Below are positions 21,882 through 32,841 of a stretch of 64,000 nt of DNA, in pieces (the stretch's first letter is position 1; each line of letters opens with the position of its first letter). The stretch lies in contig CM035416.1 of assembly GCA_020310875.1 (NCBI GenBank), positions 71,811,983-71,875,982 on the forward strand. The letters are read 5' to 3'. The notes beneath the pieces are model-generated. The model ran no database searches. It was not told the origin of the DNA and was given only the letters and a program-made list of their open reading frames with translations. The translations under genes were made by a program, and so were the position numbers. Origin of the DNA: Ceratopteris richardii. Its lineage: Eukaryota; Streptophyta; Polypodiopsida; Polypodiales; Pteridaceae.

Positions 21882-23710
21882 TCATTCCTTGAGCCTCTTT
21901 AAAGAGCTTGGCTTTGGCAAATCACCTCTATATCTAAGGAACTCTTTTCTCCTGTATCCAGCAATACTTTTTAAATCTGACACCCCTGTAGCCATTGCAT
22001 AGCTTGAATAACAAAGAAAGTACCATGCCCTTGAAGCATTGAGTCCTGGGGCATATCCAAAAATTATGAATGCAGTTGCTCTTTCAAGCAGCAAAACTCT
22101 GAAAGCATTAAAGGGTATTGACATAAAACCCATGTATTTTGATAGAGTCCTCAAGCAGAACAAGACAAAGTCTGGCTCCTCACTATAATGCTTGTGAATA
22201 ACACTAAAAGTGTCTGGGTTCAAGTTTGGAAGATAGTGGATAATAGAATGAATATCCACCTTTGCTTTTCCTTTCTCTTCTATGGCTTTTCTTGTTCCCT
22301 TGCCCCTACCAAGGTAATTGTCTTCATCCAATAAAGTTAGTTGTGGTAAAAATGAAAAAACAAGGTCAGATGAAGTGCAAGCACACTTTAGGAGTCATGA
22401 GAAGTAACTTGAAACAATTAGACAAAAAGCAGGAGACACGACTGATGCAAGCGATTAGGGTCTTTAGAGATATTCAGACGGTCGTTATCACTTGCATCGG
22501 TTGTCATCAATATCTCTTTGCAAACTACATAGAAACATGTTATATTTACTGAATGAGGGGAATTCTTATAAGCCAGATATCTATTATCAATGCTGGATGC
22601 AACTCCTAGACACGAATGATACAATTGATAAGGCCCAACGGAAAATATCTTATGGGCCTTATCGCTTGCATCGTTCGTGATCGATTTCTGACACCTCTAA
22701 TGGAGAGCTTGGACAAATCCGATACAAGCTAGAGATTTTGCATCGGTCCCATTTCATATCCTTAGCCTAAAATTCTTCAGAATATAGATAATTGTATACC
22801 TTGACGTCATCTTCCTCAAGTCCAAACATGATCAACGCAAGCAATAAGGCCCAATGGAAAATATCCGATTGGCCTTATCGCTTGCATCGATCGTGATCGA
22901 CTTCTCATAGTCTAAATGGAGACCTTGGAGAAAACCGATTGTTGCATCTCATCTCCTTAGCCTTAAAATCATGAGAATATATTTTATTACATACCTTGAC
23001 CTCATCTTCCTCTTCAAGTCCAAGCACGACCATGCAAGCGATAAGGCCCAACGGAAATTATCCGATGGGCCTTATCGCATGCATCGGTCGTGGTCGATTT
23101 CTCACTAAAAATGGAGATCTCGGACAAACCTTAAATTCATAAGAATATATTAAACAACATAGCTTGACCTCATCTTCCTCCTCGATGAGCTCTTTTGATT
23201 CAATACAAATTGTTCCTTTGTCCTCAGCAACATCCAAGAATGAATAGCCGCACCCAAACGAGTATATTCCAAGTTGCTTCTGATGCTCATCAAACTCTTC
23301 ATCAGCAAGTCTTGGCTTCTCTGAGATAGCTTTCTCAAAGCATTTTGAAAGAGCTTGTGATGAATCTTTGAATTCTTCATTAGACAAATCCAAATCAAGA
23401 CGCAAAAATTCTTCTTTTCTTTCTCCTTTCTTATTGATGAATCTCCTTGCAACTTCTTCTGACTCAGCTATAGCTGCAAGGCAGTAGTCCTCCCTTAGAT
23501 TGAAAAGTTCTTGAATGTAAAATAGAGGTATAAACTCCACTCATCCTTAAGAAAACTTTTTGATTTCTCTAGGAGTTTTTCAAAATCAATTTTGGGGTTG
23601 AATATCGTCATTGCATCAGGAAAATAATCTACAATTAAACCCTCTTGAACCATGAAATCAAGAAGTTTCTCTGATGGAGAGACACTAAGGATCTCATTCA
23701 TTCCTTCCAT
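21882..23710 (-). pseudogene. Transposon gene A, unknown function
   Basis: Minus-strand gene, likely start MEGMNEILSVSPSEKLLDFM at 23710. The first part (to about 23163) is acidic and predicted helical (EEVARRFINKKGERKEEF, IESKELIEEEDEVK). It needs one frame change near 23520. The second part (22331-21882) reads DIHSIIHYLPNLNPDTF, EEPDFVLFCLRTLSKY and RAWYFLCYSSYAMATGV and ends SSLKRLKE. The two are separated by about 0.8 kb that looks intronic and holds the hairpin array. The exon-end codons EEDEVK are followed by CTATGT here, where two duplicated copies have the better donor GTATGT. No known domain is recognised. It is divergent from the H3/Ulp1-like gene. Confidence 0.5.
22433..23097. repeat. 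Hairpin-bearing degenerate tandem array in gene A intron
   Basis: Four hairpins at about 22433-22507, 22611-22682, 22828-22900 and 23025-23097. The stems are forms of GATGCAAGCGATAAGGCCCA and its complement around a short loop (e.g. ACGGAAATTATCCGA). The last three sit in units of about 200-215 bp that also duplicate the exon end and splice donor of gene A. Confidence 0.8.
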
Positions 23711-23739
23711 CTTAGCTGCAGCTTCTCTTGTATGTCTAT

Positions 23740-23820
23740 GAGGAGAACACAACCGATGCAAGCGACTAAAGTGAGTCAACATAGGTCAAACAAGGAAAAT
23801 CGCTTGTATCAATCGTGTCG
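23740..23820. repeat. Hairpin over gene A 5' end
   Basis: ACAACCGATGCAAGCGACTA pairs imperfectly with a downstream AATCGCTTGTATCAATCGTGT. It is the same hairpin family, just upstream of the presumed gene A start. Confidence 0.65.
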
Positions 23821-23889
23821 GGGATGAAAGAATAATACACATGTAAATGAGACAAATTCTCTGAAGGTTCAAAATTTGAGTTTGTGAAG

Positions 23890-24125
23890 GAAGTAGCTAT
23901 TTATAGGCGAGAAGGGAGGAAGTAATGGTCGAATGATGTGGACCAATCACTAAGTGCCACGTCGCAAAGCATACGTTGGCCAATTCAATGGATAGATGAT
24001 GTGGACCAATCAAATCATGCCATGTGGCAAAAGACGTTGGAATTCATAATGGCTATATGATGTGGATCAATCATAGCATGCCACATGGCACCAAAGGTCA
24101 ACTCAGTTCTGGGACCTATTTAAGC
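23890..24125. promoter_or_regulatory. Divergent promoter region with CCAAT repeats
   Basis: On the minus strand a TATA box (CCTATAAATAG, about 23892-23905) lies about 185 bp upstream of gene A. On the plus strand CTATTTAAGC at about 24115-24124 faces the H3/Ulp1-like gene. Between them a 60-bp unit is repeated three times (about 23935, 23996, 24057), each with GATGTGGACCAATCA or a one-base variant and a CATGCCA(C/T)GTGGCA-like palindrome. CCAAT boxes and G-box-like palindromes are typical plant promoter parts; shared control of the two genes is inference. Confidence 0.55.
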
Positions 24126-24254
24126 TTCCCTATTCATTTCTTCCATTTTTTTTGTCAACACTTTTCAAGCGTCGAGGTTCCATCGCCACCAAGTTTTTAA
24201 GTTGCTTCTTCACAATTTCTATAGAGAGCACTCTCTGCATTAGGTAATATGGAC

Positions 24255-24400
24255 ACGACCGATCCAACGATCACGGTACATCCGAGATTTTTGGATAACC
24301 CTAATCGCTTGGATCGGTCATGTTTCTTAAATGGCATCGAGTCCTTGATCATAGCTTGCAAATTATGGTTTTCTTAGTGATGCTTGAGTATTATGCATTG
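24255..24400. repeat. 196-bp tandem repeat, unit 0 (left part)
   Basis: Begins with hairpin ACGACCGATCCAACGATCA... and runs to the LARD-2 insertion. Joined to 30871-30920 it makes a 196-bp unit, the same period as the three units to the right. Confidence 0.8.
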
Positions 24401-25046
24401 TGTTGCTACAAGGGTTACCCATATTTTTTCTCATGCTATGGCATCCTTTAGCCCTCATGAAAGTACCTTCTTTTTGTAAATTAGGAGATGTCCATATGAA
24501 CACTCTCCTAAAACCCCTTTTTGATATTTCCTCTAGTCTAAAGTATTGAAGCCTTTTTCCATGAAGTAGCTTTTTGGCACAAACTCAAAATCCCCACGTA
24601 GGAAATCTCACGCGCGCTCTCTCTCTCTCTCTAGGTGGTTAGTCCCATATCACATAAAGATTCTCTTTTTGATTTAGCACATGTGGTCTTTTGACCACAT
24701 GTTTTTATTCACATATGCCTCTCTTCTCTATATAAAGAAGAGCCTCATTTGTAAAAGGGAGGTCCCTTGGCCATGGCCTTGGCCTCCATTTTTGTTAATG
24801 GAAGAAGGTGTCATTTGTTACTCTCTTGCCTCCTTGTGTGCAATGGCGTTGGTCTTGGTGTATGGATTTGCATGTGTGTGTGCATGGTTGGGAGGATGTT
24901 CCCCTTTGCTCCTTGTGACGTTGGCCATTGTTGCCATTGCTCCATGAGCGTGGGTGAACCTCTCCTCTCATTCTTTGCCCCAACTTGGAGAAACCTCTCA
25001 CTTCCATGTGAGGCAGTTAGGGTTTGTTGTTCCCCATTTCTCAACA
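24401..25046 (+). repeat. LARD-2 5' LTR
   Basis: 646 bp, close to 30224-30865, with about ten substitutions and small indels by eye. The TATA box and 10-bp palindrome are conserved. Confidence 0.95.
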
Positions 25047-25049
25047 ATT

Positions 25050-25067
25050 TGGCGCCGATGCCGGGGA
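25050..25067 (+). other. LARD-2 primer-binding site, tRNA-Asp
   Basis: TGGCGCCGATGCCGGGGA, 17 of 18 bases complementary to the tRNA-Asp 3' end. Confidence 0.93.
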
Positions 25068-28000
25068 CGTCGGCCTTTAGCCGTTGGTTTTTCCAAGTTT
25101 GCATGTCCATATTTCGTGAGATGCACCTCGACACTTGGAGAAGGATGAATACGTGTGGCCTTCGGTTGGCCTAGGGTACCTCTCTTCTTTTAATTTTTGA
25201 GTAGTTTTGGTTCAATTTTTGTTTGTTGCACAAAAAAACACCCCCTAACCCCCTTCTCTCTCTCTACTTCTCCACATAAGCACACTTCTCTTCACACACC
25301 TTGTGGCTTCACTCCCCATCCCTATCACCTCTGTTTTAGTGATTGCCTTAGAAAGGGGGGTGGGTGCTTACTTTCTCTTTACCCTCCCTCTCATCCATTT
25401 CAAGAAAACCAACTAAAAGTTCGAATGCGTAATGTTATCTTTGGATTCCTATCTCTCCACATCAAAACAAATTCAAAAAAGAAAGTTTTTATTACTTCTA
25501 TAAGTGTCAATTGGGGAACGAACGGTTGATACTTAGAGCTCGTAACTTGAGTGTCCTCATTCTTTGAACCCCGTGCATTCAGACCCATTGGAAAAGGTGT
25601 GAACATTGAATATCATCCCTCATGACCGTGTAAGCACAGGTGTTGGGAGTACAAGTTTCTCTCTCAATCAATGGAGGCAGGTCCGTATGCTTTATCATTT
25701 ATTTCCCCTCTTTCCAACTACGCCAAAGCCTGTTGGGCATTCCCCTCTTTCGTCTATGTGGAAGGATCGGGGGAGGCGGAGCCATGGCTTCCTTCTGCAT
25801 GTAAAGGCATGTGGGTTGAGTCACGTTCTCCCCACATCTTCGCGGAATGTTCGTGGTTGGGCTCCCAGCTCTGCGCATCCTTTCAGTCACCTTGGAACCT
25901 CTCAGGCTCTTCTATTGCATCTGTTGAAGCGTTTGATTCACCACTCAGCTCTAAGGAACAGATTTTAGCTTGGATCCCTTTTCTAGATCTACTGCGGGGT
26001 TGTGCGGTTTCTTCCCTTCTGCCTCCTATTGAGCCATGGCTATGTGGGTTGTGCTAAGCTCCCCACGACGCTCATCTCATGTCAATTCTTATCACTCAAA
26101 GTTAAGCATCATGGTTGTTTCCCCCCAACTGATGAATAGATAATCACGAAACCTCATCGTCAAGCTTGGGTATAGATGTTGTGTGAGGTACCTATCGTTT
26201 ACTATTGGGGGAAGCTCGAATGCACTTCAAACTCCCTTTTCATCCTTTGATGTGTGTGATGGAATTTTTTGCCTTGTTGCCGGTTGGGGTGTGTTTTGGG
26301 ATAGGATTGACCCTTCCAACCACATGCGCAGTCTTCTCTCATCTTGTGTATGCTCTTATGTGGGGTTATGTATTGATAGCTTCCTCGAGCTCCTTCAAAC
26401 CCTGATTCCACAGTATGCCTACTGCACTTGTCATTCGCTTCCCTGTTCAGTTGAAGTTCTCAAAAAGGAGCATGCCATTTGGTTCCCTTCTAGGCCTTAA
26501 GGTCGAAATCTTGGTGCTTCTTCTATATCTGTCTCCACCGCCTGGCAACATTGGAGTTTCCTCTCCCCTCCCTCTATCGATGACTGTGTGCATGATTTTG
26601 GTGATGTTGTGGTCCTTGCATTCAGAGGAAATTATGAATACATCTGTTCTCCATCGGACGTCTGGTGCCTACTCTTATGCACCTAGAGTTGCGCGAGGAC
26701 TCTTATGTTTCTCTCTTCAGGAACTTCAACGCCTAGTGGAAATGAGATGAATAAAGGTGGAGCCACGCTTCGCAGCTGCCTCAGAATTGTGGAAGATGGT
26801 GGCTAAGCATATGAAGCTAACATGGACCTACTTCCTGTAATGTTTGCATGAGGCAGATTTTGGGGAATTCTTTTTTGTTTAACTGTTTTACTGAAAGAAT
26901 CATGGGTCCTGTTGTAATGGTAATATAATATAAGAATGACTAAATCTTGGATTGTCCTCTTGATTTTGTCTCTGCCAGAAGTTCATGATCAAGTGAGGTG
27001 GGCATGGAGGTTTCTGTGACTTCATGGCTATTTTTGTATGAAGGGGAGTATGGGGGCAGCTTGCCTCTTCTCTTCCTTTTTAGAAACACAACTATGCTGG
27101 GTATAAGCAACACATGATCTCCTGTGATGCATTGTGATGTTAATTTTTCAAATCATGTATGTTTATTTGCTTAAGGAACCAATGCATTCGTGATTTATGC
27201 AAAGGATAGTGTTGACCTAGGGTTTGGCTGACTTCTCCTACCAACATTCTGGAGGCTCAGAAGGATGTATTCTTGCAGGTTACTCTTACATTATGATGGG
27301 ATACTTCATCTTAAGAGACTACAAAGATCTCGTTATGGTAATCAATTCTATGACATTTTAATTTGATTGTAATGTTCTTTTGGGTGAATGTGCGACGGAA
27401 TTATGTTCCACCTTCTCTTGGTGTTGTTTATGATGCACCTGAACTCATCATTCATAGATAAGGAAGTCTAAGATGATTGCTAAAACTTTTACAAACACTT
27501 TGTTGGTAAGAAGATGCATGCTATACCTGCGAGAGTCGGTCATTTCTGTGTCCCATCAGGTTCTCAATTTCTAAGTGTACTCCATAGTGTTCCTTGGGAT
27601 GATAGGGTAGTACATCCTCGGTGGAAAACCTGATGCAATGACCGCATAGGAGGATGATGTGCAAGTAACATTCACGAAATTGAAACCTGAGTATCTTGGA
27701 TCCGTATAGAAGTAAGAACAGTAGCTAAGGCTTGCAGGGTTGCTGTTTGGATGTGTAAAAGTCTGTTGTGGTTATGTAAGTTGAAGGAGAGGCTTGGGTA
27801 ATCACTACCCCATAATGTTCAGATTCATGTGAGACTTGTAATGGCTTGGAGAGTTCATACATATTCTTGAAGAGTTAGAAGCATCCTTGCACTTGTGGTG
27901 CAACATATGATATGCAGCTTGGGACTATGAGCAATTTCATTTCCTTGTTTTTGTTAAAGGAACACCTGGCTCTTAGGGAACTAAGATCTTAAGTTTAACA

Positions 28001-30209
28001 TCGGTATTGGCTCATGTTTCTTGCCTGCATTTGTTCTCCAGACTGTTTTTCAAGACCAAACAGCTTGTGGGCAGATATCATGCTCCAAAGCTGGGGGTTA
28101 GGTTTTGTGTGGCTCCTATATACAAGGAATGGTGTCTTTTCGATTGACCTCAAGGGAAACATGTCCAAATATCACCTAACCAAAAGATGCTTGCCACACC
28201 TTGAAGGAAGCAGTTGTTCTCTTTTGGGAGGTTTGCCAATGCAATATATTAGTTGTTAATTGGAAGTTTCTATCCATCTTTTGATAAGGATTTTCAGGGT
28301 TCATCACATTCCCACCCCACTTGTGGCCCTCACAGTGGTCTATGTGCAATATGCTAACTTACATTTGAGATAATGTGTTGATTTTACCAATTAATGTCTG
28401 CACCACACATTCTAAATCAATGGAAAACTCAAGGACATTTGTAGAAAGCACTAATTGAGACTTTCCCACCTCATGATTCAGTGCGTTCTGTAACATCTAT
28501 ATGAGTTTTAAGGACATAGATGAGGAAACGTGCATCTGAATGAAAGTCGAACTACAAATCTTAAGGTTCAAGTTTCTGATGGATGGTTGACTCTTTGTCG
28601 TTGGGATTTTTTCTGCTGACCCGTTGAAGGAAGCTACTACAAATAGAAGTTAATAATTGTCTTGTGTGTTCAAATGCTCCGCTAAAGGCAGATGATGGCA
28701 TCATATGAGAATTTTTTATGTTTTATTTTTGTCATCACCACCAGTATGGACAGATACTCTGTTTGAAATCCTTGGTACAATTGCTTCCTGTTGAGGTAGT
28801 GTTCTTTGAAATGCAGTCATATCGTATGTTTGCAAGATGTTTTCAGAGCATACAGTAGTCCACTTCCCTCCCATCTGAGGAGTTGGGGTGAATCTAATGA
28901 TTTGTTTTCTTTGTTTGATTACCCAATCATCTATTGACTCATTATTTGTCCCACATTTCTACTCTGAAGATCACGTTATGACAGGTTGCAGGTAAGCGAC
29001 TTCACAACCAACAAGATTCTGGATAGATGGTAGTGTGGTATACTCTTTGGAGCACCTGAAGACCCGACTGCTTGGAAGATTTTATGACCATAAACTCTAC
29101 TTCCATAACTTAAGGGTTCCACATCCTATGTGTGACAGTCATGCTATATAATTGTGTAAATGTTTCTGCTTATAAAAATTTTCAATACTACTATTGGTAC
29201 CTCAAGTAGATATTTCTAGAATAGCTGGGTACATGATTGACCTCTTTTTCACACTTGCTTTGATCTAATTGGAGTGGTCATCTCAGTGTACTTCATGACG
29301 ATGAGTTAAATATATGGAACATTGGATGCATAATGCTTGTGCTACAAAACATTCTTTTATGATGTGAGCATTTATTCTCTAAAAGATGGTTGCAGGTGAA
29401 CATGCACATAGGGGTTGACATTTTTTCAGCCTGTTCTCCACTTAATTAGTGTGAAAATCATAAGGGTTTGAGCAATTGTTTTTTTTTGCTAGGGGAGTAA
29501 CTCCCTAGTTCCACATTGCTCAAAGGAATATTTAGCAATACAGGCAAACACACTTAGATGTTTTGCAACTGTGCTTTGCAGGAATAGTGCTGAATAAGCT
29601 GATTTAATTTCCTCAATGCTTGTAAAATGATAGGACTCAATGTTGCACTATTGTCTGTTCATTCTATGAGCACATAAAACTCATGTTAAATTGCAAGATT
29701 GACTAGGAGCATAATTTAAATGAGGGTAGGAATGTACGTTAATCATGATATCATATTCATCTCATGCTATGAAACGTGATATGTCACACTCACTTGGAGA
29801 TAACTAATGTTGGATTGCAGAAATAAGAAGATTTTCAGGAGCTCTTCTCATTAGAAGAGCAAGTTTTAAGTGAAAGATGTCTCTAAAGTGGAAACTAAAA
29901 ATGAAATTTTGTGGTTGGTTCTTTTCAATATCAGTCTACTTGTTATGTACGTTAAATTTCAGGTATTGAAGCTTTGAAGAGAAGACACAATGGAGGAATG
30001 CTGGGCTGACTGCCCTCCAAGGGGATTGTGTCGCTCAGCAATATGGAGTTGCAGACTTGAAGATTGACGACTTGCGGATTCAAAGATTTGCAGCTTTGCA
30101 CAATTCAGATTTGAACAGTTGTAGAGTAACTAAGCGGAAGACTCAAAACTTGGACCAGTCTAGCAATATATGCGTCTCATTTCTCAGCTTTGTCGAGGGC
30201 GACAAAGTC
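25068..30209 (+). other. LARD-2 interior, no coding capacity seen
   Basis: Relatively GC-rich to about 26770, then AT-rich with recurrent TTGCAGG phrases. Only short unrelated open frames are present. I see no RNA gene. Confidence 0.8.
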
Positions 30210-30223
30210 TAGGAGGAGGAGGG
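30210..30223 (+). other. LARD-2 polypurine tract
   Basis: TAGGAGGAGGAGGG directly before the 3' LTR. Confidence 0.88.
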
Positions 30224-30865
30224 TGTTGCTACAAGGGTTGCCCATATTTTTTTCTCATGCTATGGCATCCTTTAGCCCTCATGAAAGTACCTTCTTTTTG
30301 TAAATTAGGAGATGTCCATATGAACACTCTCCTAAAACCCCTTTTTGATATTTCCTCTAGTCTAAAGTATTGAAGCCTTTTTCCATGAAGTAGCTTTTTG
30401 GCACAAACTCAAAATCCCCACGTAGGAAATATCACGCGCTCTCTCTCTCTCTCTAGGTGGTTAGTCCCATATCACATAAAGATTCTCTTTTTGATTTAGC
30501 ACATGTGGTCTTTTGACCACATGTTTTTATTCACATATGCCTCTCTTCTCTATATAAAGAAGAGCCTCATTTGTAAAAGGGAGGTCCCTTGGCCATGGCC
30601 TTGGCCTCCATTTTTGTTAATGGAAGGTGTCATTTGTTACTCTCTTGCCTCCTTGTGTGCAATGGCGTTGGTCTTGGTGTATGGATTTGCATGTGTGTGT
30701 GCATGGTTGGGAGGATGTTCCTTTTTGCTCCTTGTGACGTTGTCCATTGTTGCCATTGCTCCATGAGCGTGGGTGAACCTCTCCTCTCATTCTTTGCCCC
30801 AACTTGGAGAAACCTCTCACTTCCATGTGAGGCGGTTAGGGTTTGTTGTTCCCCATTTCTCAACA
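30224..30865 (+). repeat. LARD-2 3' LTR
   Basis: 642 bp partner of 24401-25046, followed by CATTG. Confidence 0.95.
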
Positions 30866-30870
30866 CATTG

Positions 30871-31410
30871 TTACCTATATTTGAACTTGTATTTATTGAA
30901 ATTTGATGATGAATTCAGGGACGACCGATGCAAGCGATTAGGGACATCCGGGCATTTACGGATGACTCTTATTGCTTGGATCGGTCGTGTCTCTGACAGT
31001 GGAAAGAGTCATTGATCATAGCTTGCAAATTATGCTTTTCTTAGTGATACTTGAGTATTTTGAATTGTAAGACATATTTGAACTAATATTCATTGATATT
31101 TGATGATGAATTCAAGGACAACCGATGCAAGCGATAAGGGACATCCGGGGATTTTTGGATGACTCTTATCGCTTGGATCGGTCGTGTCTTTGACAGTGGA
31201 AATAGTCATTGATCATAGCTTGCAAATTATGCTTTTCTTAGTGATACTTGAGTATTTTGCATCAAAGACATATTTGAACTAGTATTTATTGATATTTGAT
31301 GATGAATTCAAGGACGCCCGATGCAAGCGATAAGGGACATCTGAGCATTTCCGGATGACTCTTATCGCTTGGATAGGTCGTGTCTCTAATAGTGGAAATA
31401 GTAATTGATC
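30871..31410. repeat. 196-bp tandem repeats, units 0 (end) to 3
   Basis: Units begin at 30921, 31118 and 31314, spacing 197 and 196. Each has a hairpin (ACGACCGATGCAAGCGAT with ATCGCTTGGATCGGTCGT, plus an inner CATCCG/CGGATG stem). A shared spacer follows (TGATCATAGCTTGCAAATTA, TTGATATTTGATGATGAATT). The third unit is cut short where the leader of the H3/Ulp1-like gene begins. Confidence 0.88.
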
Positions 31411-31479
31411 ATAGCTTTTTTAAAGAAAGTTTCCACTTTTCCTAATTCCTTGCCTAAAGAATCTCATTTTGTGCAGAGT

Positions 31480-32841
31480 ATGGCTAGGACCAAAAAGACA
31501 GCAAGGAAGTTGTACCCTAAGGGTCAGGACCAAAATGCCCAGGAACAAAATGCCCAGGAGCAAAATCCCCAGAAGGTTCAAGCCAATGTATCAGAATAGC
31601 CTTCAAAAAAAAGGGTCAAGTACCATGTAAAGTCCTTGAGGGAAATTAGAAGAGCTCAAAAGTCTATGGGATTGTTGATCCCTAGACTTCCATTTATGAG
31701 AGTTGTCAAGCAGATCTCAGCCAACCTCTGTTCTTTGATGAAGACCTCATCCTTTGTCAATGTGAGGTGGCAAACTCAAGCACTGCTATGCCTGCAAGAA
31801 GCTGCAGAGGACTTTGCTATTGATTTTATGAATGATGCCTATTTATGTGCTGCTCATTCTCATAGGGTAACACTAATGGCAAAGAGTTATGTTATTGTTT
31901 CAAGAATAAGATATAAATTTGATAAATCTCTGGTTCCTATTGATCACCATGAAAAAAAATTCTTCGATATTTTAAATATACCTCCAGCTCGAGCACCCAA
32001 AACAAGAGTTGTCATTGAAGAGATCATCCCTCAGGTCACTCATGATCATGAAACTAGAACTGCAGCAAATAGTGAGGAGAGGAAAAAGCAGGGATTATTT
32101 ACAGAGGAAAGTGTCATCTTAACCCAGATTGAAAAGTTACAGAAAGCAAATAAAGAGCTCCTTAAGAAAGGAGATGGGAAGATAATAGTTAATGTTGCAA
32201 TGCCATGGCAAAAAGAATGGTTTCTTGACATTAAACCTGAAGACGACAAAATGTTGAGGGAGCTTCATGTTGAAATATGAGATAGTGTGGTCAACATTTC
32301 ACTCAGGTATATCTAGAGGCCTTAAAGTGCTCTTGTTTTGCTTAATTTTCTAGTTCCTTAACTAAATTTTTATTTTTTGATTTGTAGGGTTCTTCTTCAA
32401 CAATGTGAGGAAGCGGTTCAAAGAAAAGTATTTATTTTAGATCCTTTGGTGACACACTATTTTTTGCATAAACATGGAGATGCCAAGTCCTTTCTACAGG
32501 ATTTTATAGAAGAGGTAGAATGTGTTATCTACCCATATATTGAAAAGTAAGTATTCATCTTCTTTTTGGAAAGATGTTTGTTTCATTTAAGAAAGTATAT
32601 TTACATGCAACTCATTGACAGGGGCCATTGGAGTTTGATTATTGTTGACTTCAATGCATATCAAGCTCTTTTCCTCAATTCTCTTCAATCACAACATGGG
32701 AATTGCAAAGTGTAAGTTGCTATACATTTTGTTGTTCTCATATTTCAAAGCCATGCCATCAGACTACCCAGATGCATGGATCATCTTGATCGAAGAGAGA
32801 GCAATAAATGGCATCATGAAACATGCAATCTACCCCAATGA
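31480..32841 (+). pseudogene. Histone H3 (CENH3-like) fold joined to Ulp1/C48-like protease segment
   Basis: ATG at 31480 begins MARTKKTARK, nearly the canonical H3 tail. After a Gln/Asn-rich linker and a TAG (31597-31599) the same frame continues into a histone fold: SLREIRRAQKSMGLLIPRLP, then LQEAAEDF, then RVTLM. Loop 1 is about seven residues longer than in H3 and contains RW, as in plant CENH3. A charged region ends at a TGA (32278). Beyond it, GT-AG introns (32307-32387, 32547-32621, 32712-32750) connect exons reading VFILDPLVTHYFL, ECVIYPYIEKGHWSLIIVDF and FLNSL. These match the Ulp1 His box, but the usual Asp of the DSL motif is Asn. The last exon ends CNLPQ at 32841, before any catalytic Cys. 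An alternative frame to 32886 ends in a Pro-rich tail. H3 packs DNA; Ulp1 cleaves SUMO. The two stops suggest decay. Confidence 0.75.

Larger units (their letters stand above)
24401..30865 (+). mobile_element. LARD-2, non-coding LTR retrotransposon
   Basis: 6.47-kb sister of LARD-1, inserted in the 196-bp array of the DNA transposon. TSD CATTG is exact (24396-24400 and 30866-30870). LTRs, tRNA-Asp primer site and purine tract are all present. The interior (25068-30209) has no gag or pol motif in any frame. Its first 450 bp and last 270 bp resemble LARD-1, and the middle shares only scattered phrases. Confidence 0.93.

Noticed and set aside
22433..23097. Possible CRISPR-like array (regular hairpin repeats)
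   Set aside because: Units are palindromic, degenerate and duplicated together with an exon end, in a plant transposon. Spacers are not unique foreign-like sequences.
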